From: Alligator mississippiensis
Taxonomy: Eukaryota > Chordata > Crocodylia > Alligatoridae
Reading direction: 5' to 3'
Length of the DNA: 64,000 nucleotides
NCBI RefSeq assembly: GCF_030867095.1
Contig: NC_081826.1
Coordinates: 246,926,251 to 246,990,250, forward strand
Shown here: positions 1-11,091 of the stretch, piece after piece
Layout of the letters: each line of letters begins with the position of its first letter
How positions within the stretch are numbered: position 1 is the stretch's first letter
Notes under the pieces: generated by a model
What the model saw: the letters and a program-made list of their open reading frames with translations, nothing else
Databases searched by the model: none
What the model was told of the DNA's origin: nothing
Program-made: the position numbers and the translations under genes

Positions 1-767
1 CATTTCTGTGGACTCTCAGCCCCAGTCCAATAGCAGGCCACCTTAGGCCTCTACGCCCTTGTTGGGACTTAGGCCTTCTCAGCCTCTGCCCCTTTCCTCT
101 GACTGGTCTCCCTCAGCCTAGGCCCACTGTGTTCGATCTGGCTTCTAGCCTTCTTCTCATTCTCCTCAGCTCTTGGGACACCAGCCCTGATCTTGCCCCT
201 CTAGGGCTCTGGTCTCAACCCTGCTGGTGTAGTATGAATTTTTGCATATTAGTTTTCATGCTTAAATGATAAAGTATTGAACTGATAAACCTCTATGATT
301 TTATGAACAACTAAAACTCCATTTTGTGCTTGTTCCCTGCTTGACATGAGTAGATGAACTTTGAGTGCCCTGTGTACATGAGTATCTGTGTGAGAGAGTG
401 AATAGTAAAAGAATGGGAACTATTTGCATGAAAACAGAAGAAGATTTAACTGACTGTGTAAGCAACAAGGTGCCAATATACGAGTTACTAGACAGTAAAC
501 TAATTAAACTAATTAACGGATGGCTGAAGGACTCATCTGTAATCAGGTGCAAAGATGATAGTAAGAAGAAGGAATTTTGCATATCCTGCCATTTGAACTA
601 CACAATGCTTCAAGGCAGAGGTCAAGATTGAAATACCAAGTCTGAAATACCAATGGAGATACCAACTTTACTGGAATGACCTCAAGTTGAGATAACCAGA
701 AGAAACAACCTCTAATTAAAAACTGAGCATGGAAAAACCCCAATGCTGAACAAAGACTTGAAATCCC

Positions 768-775
768 TATAAAAG
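768..775 (+). promoter_or_regulatory. TATA box of the LTR promoter
   Basis: TATAAAAG lies about 540 bases into the LTR and about 260 bases before its AATAAA, so transcription would start near 800. Whether it is active cannot be told. Confidence 0.6.
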
Positions 776-1027
776 TAAGATGCAGACAAGCCAAGATGTG
801 GAATCCACTCCTCACAACCTGCTGGAGCACAGGCACATCTGTATACTCCCATTCATATCACCCTCAATGAGTCTGGATTGGCCATCCAGTGCTGACACTG
901 AATAACTTCTGCTGGTAACTATATCTTACTGGAGAGACTGTGTCTGCATGTCTGCTTGTATGTATGCTTGTGTATGTCTGTTGGCATGACTGGTGTGTCC
1001 AAGCTTATGTATCTACTTCATATAATC

Positions 1028-1033
1028 AATAAA
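1028..1033 (+). promoter_or_regulatory. LTR polyadenylation signal
   Basis: AATAAA is followed by a T-rich stretch before the LTR end, the usual R/U5 arrangement. Confidence 0.6.
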
Positions 1034-1105
1034 CATGACATTTTGCCTTATCCCCCTTTATAAGTTCTCATTCTTGATTTGAGCAATTGGCAAGTTAAAG
1101 GAACA

Positions 1106-1925
1106 CTGGGCTCTGCTCTCACCCTTCCTGGGCTACAGGTCTCCAACCCTAACTCTGCCTCTCAGGCACCGGGCGCTTGGCTTTCACCTCTCTGTCTCAG
1201 TCTTTCTCTGCAGCTGGGCCCCTGATCCTTACCTTTTCAGGCTACATTTCAGCTTCTGCCTTGTTTTCACAAGCTCCATCCTGGCATGCTTCTCTGGCAC
1301 TATGGGACCTCCTAACCTTCCCTATTAGTCCAACTGGTCCATCATTTTTTTTTTTTAACTATAATGAAAACATATGCACACTGGCTACAACACAAATACC
1401 CATCCTTCTGGGTATAACAAACTATCTCTCCCTCAAGCCTCCAGTCTCTTACTTGAAGTCTTCACTGCAGGCAGATCCCAGTAAGTCATTCAGCCATAGT
1501 CCTCTCAGTGCAGAGTTCCTTCCTTGGCAGCCTGGGAGGCCAAACTGCCCTCTCTGGCTCATGCCCTAGGTTTATATATCTCCCAAGTCCTAACCCTTTC
1601 CAGCCAAATGACTGCCCTGGGCTGGCTGCATGTGTTTCCTGATTAGGCTTGCTGTCTTAACTCTAAGGTACCTTACTGCTGCTGGTCACTACTACAGTAG
1701 TATCTGGTCTCCCATGCAGGGCTCTAGCCTATTGTACGAGTAGGTATGGGTAGCAGGTAAATCTCTGAGGACCTGCTGTCTGGCAGCTCATAATGAGCAG
1801 ACTTCCACTCCTGAGGCTCTCCCTACTTCTCTTTCACCCTTAAGGTAACATGGAACCCTAGGATCTCTGTTACAGTGGCCTAAAGCTTGAATGATTACAT
1901 TAGTCAAATGTGAAATTTCGGGGTG
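1106..1925. other. C/T-rich sequence, no gene recognised
   Basis: Pyrimidine-rich sequence resembling positions 1-227 on the other side of the LTR; for example 204-227 and 1108-1131 are similar. It may be one old repeat cut in two. The 130-codon frame at 1177-1569 has low-complexity composition and no recognisable domain. Confidence 0.4.
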
Positions 1926-1976
1926 GGGGGGAAGGAAAGACCATAGGTTTGTAGAAAAGTAGGGCTAGAAGGAACC

Positions 1977-2216
1977 TCACAGGGTCATTGAGTCCAGCCC
2001 CCAGCATAAGGCAGGATCAACCCTAACTAAAACACCCCAGCCAAAGGTCTGTCTCCCCTTCTCTTGAACACTTGATGGAGATTCCACAATTTCTCTAGGT
2101 AGCCTGTTACAATACTTGACCACCCTCATAGTCAAAAAGTTTCTCCTAATCTCCAACCTAAAAGAACCCTGATGAAGCTTGAGGCCATTGCTTCCTACTC
2201 CTGTGCCTACAGCCAC
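1977..2216 (-). pseudogene. CR1 ORF2 C-terminal remnant
   Basis: The 79-codon minus-strand frame contains SNGLKLHQGSFRLEIRRNF and NRLPREIVESPSS, the conserved C-terminal block of CR1 ORF2 found next to the 3' UTR. It is a fragment of the 1935-4505 element with no upstream RT in frame. Confidence 0.85.
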
Positions 2217-3449
2217 AGAAAGAAGTCTATCTTCATCCTGTCTATAATCAGGTATTAAAGACTGTTGTCAAATCCTTCCCCTCAGTCTGGTATTTTCCAA
2301 ATAAATGACTCTAGTTCAGCCTTTCCTCATTAGTCTTGCCTCTCAGGCCTCTAGTCATTTTTGTTGTTCTGGGCTGGACCCTCTCCATACTGGCCACTTA
2401 TTTCTTGAAGAACACAGAACTTCTGGTGAGGCCTCACCAATACTGAATAGAGCAGAAGAATCACTTCCCTTAATTTTGCAAGTGACACTTTTGTTAATGC
2501 AACCCAGTATGAGGTTGGTTTCTGTTGCAATAAAAGCACGCTGTTGTCTCATATTCAAAGTTATGGACAGTAACCTCAGGTCTTTCTCTGAAGTACTGCA
2601 GCTTAGCCAGTGATTTTCCAGTCTGTATTTATGCATGCAATTGTTTGCAGGATTTCCACTGTCCTTGTTGAATCTCATTTAATTGTCTGTAGACTATTTC
2701 TCTAATCCATTCAGGCCATTCTGGATCTTATCCCAACCCTTCAGAGCGTCCACAGTCCTACCCAACTGGGTGCCATCCACAAACTTGTTAAGCAAGTGTT
2801 CCCTTATACAAATCGTTAATGAAGATGTAAAACAATACTGGACACAGGACAGATCCCTGGAGGATTACACCTCATACTTTCTCCCAACCAGATGTTGAGC
2901 CATTGATAACTATTCATTGAGTAAGATGTTCCAACCAGCTCCTCTAACTAAAATCTAACCCTGTTCTTCTACTATTCTAGACTGTTTGTCTTCTTCCCTA
3001 TCTTTGCTGACAACAGCACTTATCTGGTAGCTGCCTTTATTTGTGAAAATGGAAGTAAAGAAGACATTAAATACTTCAGCCTTCCCTAACTATAGCGTCT
3101 TCCACATTCCATAAGGGAATGTTGTCTTCCTCTTACTTTTCTCTGGTCTTCCTCTTATTTTGCACATACTTGTAGAATCCCTTTTTATTGCTTTTTATAT
3201 CCCTTGCCACCTACATCTCATATCAGGCTTTGGCTGCCCTAATTTTCTCCAAGCATTCCCATGCAGTACTCTTGTCTAGCACTGAGACCAACATTCCACA
3301 TCTTATAGGATTCCTTTTTGAGTTTCAAATCATCAAAGAGAATGCTGTCTAGCTAGGATGGTCTCTGTTGCACTTTCTGTTCTTCCAATATATCAGGACA
3401 GCTTTCTTCTCTGCCCTTAAATGGCTTCCTTAAAGTATAACCAGCTCTT

Positions 3450-3635
3450 CTACACTCTTTTTCCCCTCAGACTTGCCTCCTTGGGCATCTTGCCCACCAG
3501 TTCCTTGCATTTGTTAAACTCTTCTTTCCTGGAGTCCAGTGTCCTTATTCTGCTGCTCTCCTTCTTTCCTCCCCTTATGGTCTTGAACTCTATCATTTTA
3601 TGGTCATTGCCATCCAAGTTATCTTCTGCCTTCAC
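3450..3635 (-). pseudogene. CR1 endonuclease/linker remnant
   Basis: The 61-codon frame resembles the end of the CR1 apurinic-like endonuclease domain and the following linker (DGNDHKMIEFKTI, KESSRIRTLDSRK). The rest of the endonuclease, to about 4250, is spread over several frames and carries stops. Confidence 0.7.
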
Positions 3636-4505
3636 ATTCTCAACCCATTCCTCCTTTTATCAGCGATAAGTCAATACAAACTCCCCCATTAGTTGGCTCT
3701 CCACCATTTGTGTAAAAAAGTTATACCCAACACACTCCAGGAATTTGATGGACAACTTGTGCACTGCAGTGTCTCCCACTTAGCAGATGTCTTGATAACG
3801 AAAGCCCTTCTTGAGAACCAAATCCTGAAATCTGAACACTCCATCACTTGTTTAAAGAAAACCTTGCTATCTCCTCCTCCTGGTCTGAAGGCTTCTAGCA
3901 GATGCTCACCATGACATTCCCCACTGGTTCTCTCCCCTTTGACCTTTACCCAGAGGAGTTCAACAGGCCCAACTTCTACTTCATACTTCACCTCCAAACA
4001 CACGCATCCCTTTTATATATATATGTCAATGCCATCTCCTTTTTTCCCCTGCTTATCCTGCCTAAACAAGCTATATCCATCTATGACCATACTCCAGTCA
4101 TATGAAATATCCCATCATGTCTTCATAATTCCAATTACATCATAATTCTGTGCTTGTACACTAGTAACTTCAATTCTTCCTGTTTGTTCCCCATACTTCT
4201 CACACTAGTATATAAACATTTCAGGTATCTGACTGACTCTCCGATCCTCTCCCTAAGAACATTGTTGACACATAACATTATTGCTTTCCCATACTAAGCT
4301 TTCATCCAGATCCCAAGGCAGATGGGACCTCTAGGCTTTTGTCTCTATCCCCCGCCAGTGAATCTAGTTTAAAGCGCTCTCCACTAGATAAGGAAACCTG
4401 TACATGAAGACACTCTCTCCTCTCTTTGCCAGGCGGACCCCACCTTTTTCCATCAATCTGTCTTTCTTGAACATCACCCCATAGTCAGAGATGTCTGGAA
4501 TCAAA

Positions 4506-6205
4506 GAATACAATCCACAAAAAAGGAAAAAAAGAAGAAGAACATTGTAGCCAAAGATCCGCCTCTATTTTTTGGATTTGATAAGAAGTTAAATATATTG
4601 TGAGGATACTTTGGTAGTTCATATCTCATTCTGGCCAAGCCCAGAAAACTCAATAGTGCCATAAAATTGTTTTAAAATGTAAAATCAAGCCCTCCCATAC
4701 CTCAAAAGAAAATATTTTATTTCTCTTAGGCTAAGATTTCAATACAGATTAGGGCCATACTTAAAAATGGGTGTTGTAAGATAAATTCTTTTTTAAAAGG
4801 AATATATTCATACCCATCCAGGAAAGAAAAATCTCACAGGAATTCAGAAATTCTTTTCCATCAAAGAACCTAGATCTAGGATAAATGTTTCCAAAATCAT
4901 ATCTGTATGGAATGCTAAAATATTTCCAGAAAGTGAGTTTTCTAGCCAAAGTAACATTTACTAAAAAAAAAAAAAAAAAGATTTCATAGGAAAATGTAGG
5001 ATCTCCTTTTTACTTTAAGAATAAAAATTGTTTCTTTATTGCCAAATCCTAGAGCAAGAATTAAAAAAATAATAAACAAACAAACAAAATAAAAGAAGGA
5101 AAAAAAGCAAAAACATTTTATAGTCCATTTCTAACCCTCTAATCCATAATAACTCTTTACAGTCAGTGATTTTCTCAGACTATGACTCAGTTATATTTAA
5201 TAACTTAACTGTACCACAGCTGAAAAATCTGGAAGCCATGTAGTAAGTGTTGCTGTTGGAACAGCACTAAAGGATGCCTAAGATATATAACTGAAATGAG
5301 TGAATTTGGCAATGCACACATTTGATATGAGATATAGCTACAGTTGATGCAATTAAAATATTAAATTCAAAACTGGTAATAACTTAACAAAATAAGTTTT
5401 TATTATGCCTTTGCAGGAACAAGTATTTATGTTGGGTAACATACTGAAAAGATTTACAAAGGAAGTCAAGTATCCTGCCTCTCTTTTTTTTTCTCCTAGT
5501 TTTCCAGCATCCAGTCAGGATTTAAAACAGGTTCAGCTTTGATTGTTCTCAGAACTGTTTGCCAAAATTCACCATACAATACAAATAAAAACACCTGTGC
5601 CAAACTCCATAAGCCTTAATCAATTTTAATCGAGCCTCACATTCCATTACAATTGCTTTCTCAAATAAGCCTTTTTAAGTACTGTTGGAGCTAAGGGAAT
5701 ATAACTTAGCTGTATATTTCAGAAAATAACACAGACCTAACTGGGTAGATTACACATATAAATAAATAAGGCTGTGATCTGGAAGAGCACTTAGATATGC
5801 ATGTAACTTTAAGCATATAGGTGATTCTATCCCTATTCAAAAATAAAATAAAATAAAATAAGCATGAGTTTTACTTAAATGAAATTAAAATTGAAATATA
5901 ATATTCAATGTGAAATTAAGACACTCAAAAGAATGGTAAAATATTTTAATGGGTTCATACGTCTCTTAGAAAATCTAGCTTTACTGAATGTACAAAAAAT
6001 ATAAAATTTTACTAAAATAGGGAAAATTCTGAAGTGCATGTCAGCTAGCCAAGAAAACATAGAAACCATTTGGGAAAAACCTCATGAGGCAGATCTCTTG
6101 TCTAAAGTGCAAGGCTCTGTGGTACATTCTCTGTTCAAAGATGTCAGGACAGGTAGGTTCTTCATTCATCTAACGAAGAGCAGTCTTACAGCTCCTTTGT
6201 CTTAC
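4506..6205. other. AT-rich sequence, nothing recognised
   Basis: No repeat family or coding signal was recognised. It includes an A-run near 4962-4979 and an (AAAAT)n microsatellite near 5839-5861. Confidence 0.5.
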
Positions 6206-6294
6206 ATTAATTGTTAGCTATAAACCAGCCTCTATCTATGAAACCGCTTAACTCAGCATTCTGAAGGTCATAATTTGCCAAACTCTATTGGACT
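6206..6294 (+). repeat. Left arm of an 89-bp inverted repeat
   Basis: It matches the reverse complement of 7361-7449 without gaps, about 77 of 89 bases by hand count. The longest exact block is around CTTAACTCAGCATTCTGAAG. No known family was recognised. Confidence 0.75.
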
Positions 6295-7360
6295 TCAATT
6301 AGGCTATAAGCAAGATGTAGCCCAAGATACAACTTGTCCCTAAATAAGGTAATAATCTCCCATAACACAAGTCTTCTTGATTAGCCACAAAACTGGGATA
6401 GTTTACCTTTTAATCCATTTAGGCTGACATTTCTTGGTTTGTAAATCTGTCTCTGAAGCATAAGTTATAGCAGCTGGCAGGAAATGTCTGTGCCCAACAA
6501 CAAAAATTTGGCATTATTGAAATCAATTGGAGTTCTGACATTGGCTTAAATTTGGACCAGATACCACCCTAGATATATATTTACAATCACCTCTGAAATG
6601 TACACACCAGTTTTAGAAACCAGGAACAGGGTGCTCTTCAACTATTGAAAGAATACGAGTTTTACAGGTAATCTGTTTGGTTTCAATATGGTTTGGTGTT
6701 GTTCCTGTTCCCATGCTCACCTTTAATACTTAGTTACCTCATCTACAAAGCACCTGGTATATTTCAGGTATGACAATGTTTTGCATTATTTTGACCTTTT
6801 CAATATTCTGTACTTTGAATAGCTAGTCATTCTACTGCTTCCCCACAGGTTAGCACGCTTTAAGTAGTGGAGAGAACTGCAGTGAACATCCTATCAAATC
6901 ATAGAACACTGAAAAGGTCAAAGCTGTATAGTACACTTCCTATATAATTGACAGGATGTATGAAGCATTACAATTCTATTACTCCACACTTTTGACAAAT
7001 ATTGTAAGGGGAACAGAAAATGGCACCACATAAATATTTTATGACAATCATCGTTATGGGAATGGAGAACATAGTTACATCCATTCCCATTACAGTTTGA
7101 AGGTTATGAACTTGTGGTTTTCCTTGCACACTGCAACTTGGTAGGCAGTGGAACAAAATGCTTGGCAAAATATATCATTGTGAAAGACTGACCAATAATC
7201 CTAAATGCAATTAGATCAACATCTTTTAAATTAAGGTTTTGTCATGTAGAATCAATGACTTAGTGAAAGTCTCCATTATTTTCTTTAGGTCAGACAAGAA
7301 ACTTTTTACAGAAACACAGTGCAAAATGTTTCTAAAATGACCTCTGCCCATTTCCACTAG
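6295..7360. other. Spacer between inverted-repeat arms
   Basis: About 1.07 kb of AT-rich sequence without a recognised gene or repeat. The 66-codon minus-strand frame at 6968-7168 is not convincing. Confidence 0.45.
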
Positions 7361-7449
7361 AGTCCGATAGAGTTTGGTAGATTTTAAACTTCAGAATGCT
7401 GAGTTAAGCAGTTTCATAGATAGAGACTGGTTTATACTTAGTAATTAAT
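7361..7449 (-). repeat. Right arm of an 89-bp inverted repeat
   Basis: Reverse-complement partner of 6206-6294. Similarity falls off outward and inward, so the repeat unit is about 90 bp. Confidence 0.75.
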
Positions 7450-8870
7450 GTCTTATACTTCTGTCTGGAGTAACAGCTTTTTGTTCTTTCTCTTTATAAT
7501 ACTGTTGCATTTTCATTCAAATCCTATACTTTCCAGTTTACTTTTGTAGCATGAGAACTGCCAGGTTCATCCTTTTTTCAGAATGGAATCATCTCAACAC
7601 TATATGGTAATGTTCCAGTGTGATGATGTAGCTGAGGGCATCATACTGGACGTTTTTTCAATGTTCTGATACTCATCAGTTGCAGATAGTAAAAGACATC
7701 AGCTCATGAGATTCACAAATATCAACTGATCACATTTTTATTTGGTAGATTGCATCTCTACAAAGCAGCAGAAAATTTCATTCCAAGGCTCAAATAAATA
7801 TTCAGCAATTTCTTTATTTCTGAGGCCCAGATTGTGTATTTCTTGCATATTATAAACTCCCTTAATTCAATAGGTGTTTTACTTTCACTTAATTGCCTAG
7901 GTGTTTTAAGCAGTGATGTCTAATGCTTCTGTTTTTAAGACAAAGATGCTTTGAAGAATCTAAATGTGTGAGGAAGAAGCACAATGACAAATATGTCTTT
8001 GGCTTACAAAAGGTGTTTAAAGCCATTTACTGTACTCCTGTGATCATATGGCATGCTAGATGTCCTCATTTTTGTAGTCATTTATTCATATTATTCAGTG
8101 AAGATAACTCTTGAAGGAGCCAATACCTTACTGAGATAACTCGACAAAAGTACACCAGTCAGTAAATGAAAAGCAACTAAATCTGACATATTCAGCCAAA
8201 CTGAGCAGTATGAACAAAAATTAAGATTTCAACTATTAGTAACCAAAGAGAGATAAAGCTAGTAACACCTTTGAAATGTCAAAGGAAAAAGGAAGAAAAA
8301 AAAGAAAAATACAGAGATTCCACATTTGTTTCTAACAGTGACATACACAAAAGATATTCTGGGGATAATAATGGAATGTAGAAGATATCAGGATGCTTAG
8401 TGTTAATAATAATTAATGCTAATAAATAATAATGGCTGGACAATTCATTATGGTGAAGGTTCCACAATAAGGTTCCAATTTGTGAAAATTTGAGTTTGGA
8501 GATAATTGCTAGAAGTCCATTTTTTCAGCTTCAGGGATAAGACTAAATAAACACAGATATATCATCTCTGGACAGAGCCAACATGTTTGGTATAGGCAAC
8601 AAAGATAAGAAAATCTTTGCAGGTGAAAATTTAAGGTGATGATCTTGAAAACTACTGATAAATAGAAATGATCAGAATTTTTTTACCTGCAGAATATTTT
8701 AAGCTTAAATCACTAAACTGAAACTTTAACCAGTACACTTTTTGATTTCCTTGGGAAAAGAAAACATATAAAAATATAAATTCTGTTGCCTCAAAGCCAG
8801 ATTGAATTCGATTTAATTTAATAAATCCAGCCAGAAACAGGTGACAAGTAAACAAGTAAGAAGTCACTTT
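7450..8870. other. AT-rich sequence, nothing recognised
   Basis: No coding signal and no repeat family recognised on either strand. Confidence 0.45.
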
Positions 8871-9205
8871 GGCTGCTTGCAGGTGTGGAAAAAAAACAAA
8901 AAAACCCAGCCTTACTTTAAACTCAGCATGCTCCCATGCCAAGCCCAGCACATGGCCAGAAGAGACAGCATGTTCATTGGACCCAGCTCACTCAACATAT
9001 GTATAGATTGGACACTTCAGTGGAGCTTATTTGGTGTTTTTATCTAATAGCTGATTGAATCAGCTATTAGATAAAAGCACCAAAAAGCGACGCTGAAGCA
9101 TCCAATCTATACAGACACTGTGGAGCCAGGTCAAATTAATGCGCTGCTTTTCCAGTAAAGCACATTTGCTTGTTTTGGGGGGATTTTTTTCCATGTCTGT
9201 CAGCC
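8871..9205. mobile_element. Palindromic MITE, copy 1
   Basis: The ends are inverted copies of GGCTGCTTGCAGACATGG followed by an A-run, shared with the element at 15105-15344. The middle is an almost perfect hairpin (9001-9112). It encodes no protein, so it is a non-autonomous DNA transposon. No clear target duplication was found, so the superfamily is not assigned. Confidence 0.6.
9001..9112. repeat. Long hairpin, arms of about 55 bases
   Basis: Arm 9001-9056 and the reverse complement of 9058-9112 agree at roughly 47 of 55 positions, centred on G9057. The core CTGATTGAATCAG is a perfect palindrome. The related copy near 15.2 kb carries only one such arm, so this one may come from an inverted duplication. 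Confidence 0.8.
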
Positions 9206-10038
9206 TTCAACCTTTTAAACTGTCTAACATACTGTTATAATGAAATAGAATATTATGATTTGAATCAAGATACTGTCAACGTGGAGATTTTAGACAGACA
9301 CATTTCACAATTTCTAGAGACAATAGCCAATGTTTGGAGTATATAAATCATTATACTTCACTCCTGATGGCTTACCTGATCAAAAGCTACTCTATTGATG
9401 ATTTAAGATCAATCTTAATGCCTGATATGGTAATTAATTTTCTCATATCTACATACAGAGATTAATACATAAAAAATTACAAATAATAAACTGTAAAGGC
9501 CTAGGATAAGGCAAAAGAGAAAAAAAGTTACCTAAAACCAGGTGCGTCTGTGAGATAACATGGATACAGAAGCCAGAGCAATGCAGCTCTGACACTGAAG
9601 AAAGTCAAAAAAGTTGTATGCTAAAATGGTGCTCTTTGTGACCAAAAAAAAAAAAATCTTCTATTTCAGTTGTGAAGGTTCTAGGCACATGGTGAGGTTC
9701 ATGTATAATATGGCTAGCATATACATATTAGCTTTACCCTCTTTATGCAGTTTCAGAATACAATGCATCTGTATTTAGAGAGGAAAAGAAATATACAAAT
9801 CTAGAGAGAATGATAAACACTCTATATTGCCCTCATTCAATATTCTGAGTTTTCTGGGATGTTCTTGGGCTGACAGCAGAATCCATTTGGATGTCCAGAA
9901 TCTCTCCCCAGGAGTTCAAGTCTTTTTCTTTGGATGATGAGCTCTCTCTATCTCTCTCGGATCAATCGCTTGCAACTTTGGCTGGTCCCTCAGTTAAACA
10001 GGACAGCACTGTACCAAAACATGTCCCTGTCTTCCTCT
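9206..10038. other. AT-rich sequence, nothing recognised
   Basis: No gene or repeat recognised apart from a short A-run near 9645. Confidence 0.4.
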
Positions 10039-10046
10039 GTATTTAA

Positions 10047-11083
10047 TAGCCCTGTGTAAAGTGGCTAGTATTCACTTCAGATTCAGATTCGGCCGATTTG
10101 GGGGACAATTATTCAATTTGGTGATTCGAATCACTGTCCCAATTCGATTCGGCTGAATCTGATTTGGAGATTCAGCTGCTGCCAAATCTCGGAATCAGGC
10201 AGTCCCATGCCCTGCCCCTCTCCCAGTCTAGCAATGACTGCCCTGCCTGCCCGAGCTCCCAGCACTTGTTTAAAAAAAGCCCTGACTCCCCAGGTGCTGC
10301 CGAGTGTGGGAGCAATCCCTGCTGTCCCCCACTGCCCCACACTGCACGGGGGGCTCTGCATGAACCCCCCCAACCCCCCCTCACTCCCCCAGCCCCCACA
10401 GGTGCCTCTGGCCCTTTAAGGAAAAAAAACAAAATAAGAACCCCTGGACTCACCACTCCTGCTGGTGGGAACAATCCCCACTGCCCCAGACCATGTGGGG
10501 TCTCTGCATGAGCCCCCAAAGCCCCAAGGCCACACCAGGAGTAGGGAGTCCTGGGGCTTTTCTCAACTTTTTTTTTCTTAAAGGGCCAGAGCTGGCCCAG
10601 GCGGGGCACCCATGTGGAGGCTGGGTGAGCAGGGGGAGTTGCGGGGGCTCATGCAGAGTTCCCCATGCAGCATGGAGTAGTGAGGGGCAGCAGGGACTGC
10701 CCCCCCCCCTCCCCACGGCAGCACCCAGTGATATGGGGCTTTTTTTTTTTTTTTTTTAAGTACTGAACTGGGATGAGCAGGGCAGCCATGGGGAGGCTAG
10801 GGGGAGCAAGCAGGGGGCTGGAGGGCTGGCAGGGATCCCCCCATGGTCCCCTTCCCCCTCCCCCACCCATAGTACTTACCAGCTCAGAGTCTGCTGCACT
10901 TCCCTGCTGCAGCCACCGGGGACTGCCCGAATCAAAGATCTCCAAATCTTTTCCGAAGATTCAGAGAACTTTGAATTGACTCAGACCTTTAAATTGGTCC
11001 CCTAATTTGATTCAAATTCAGCCACTGAATCGGGCTGAATCTCCTCTGAATCGAATCACCACACAAAGCTTCGCACAGCCCTA
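10047..11083. mobile_element. hAT-type palindromic element, copy A
   Basis: The element is flanked by an exact 8-bp duplication GTATTTAA (10039-10046 and 11084-11091), the hallmark of hAT transposons. The termini resemble TAGGGCTGTGCGAAG, and both end regions are dense in GATTCGAATC-like words. The GC-rich middle holds repeated modules: a C-rich block, a CTTTAAG next to an A-run, then CTGCATG-type words. They occur first in direct and then in inverted order, so the element is a large imperfect palindrome. It encodes no transposase; open frames of up to 145 codons here are composition artefacts. Confidence 0.8.
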
Positions 11084-11091
11084 GTATTTAA

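Larger units (their letters stand above)
228..1105 (+). mobile_element. Solo LTR of an endogenous retrovirus
   Basis: The segment starts TGTAG and ends GAACA, and the 4 bases CTGG flank it on both sides (224-227 and 1106-1109), as expected for a retroviral LTR. A TATA box and a polyadenylation signal lie in the right order on the plus strand. No gag, pol or env sequence lies next to it, so it is a solo LTR left by recombination. The 4-bp duplication fits a gammaretrovirus-like (class I) element, which is an inference. An 88-codon open frame inside (365-631) is judged to be chance. The flanks on both sides are similar C/T-rich sequence, so the insertion split an older local repeat. Confidence 0.7.
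1935..4505 (-). mobile_element. Old antisense CR1 LINE, RT core missing
   Basis: Read on the minus strand, pieces of CR1 ORF2 appear in order. Endonuclease C-terminal sequence lies at about 3450-4250, with residues such as DGNDHKMIEF and ESSRIRTLDSRK. The endonuclease/RT linker follows at about 3000-3090 (GKAEVFNVFFTSIFTNKG). Sequence from downstream of the RT catalytic site lies at about 2250-2930, and the ORF2 C-terminus and 3' UTR at 1935-2250. The core motifs expected between the linker and the downstream part (LDFxKAFD, FADD) are absent near 2940, so an internal deletion is likely. All frames are broken. The left end carries the typical CR1 3' terminus in reverse orientation. Confidence 0.8.

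Noticed and set aside
365..631. 88-codon plus frame inside the first LTR, possible small protein
   Set aside because: LTRs rarely encode proteins, and no domain or start context supports it.
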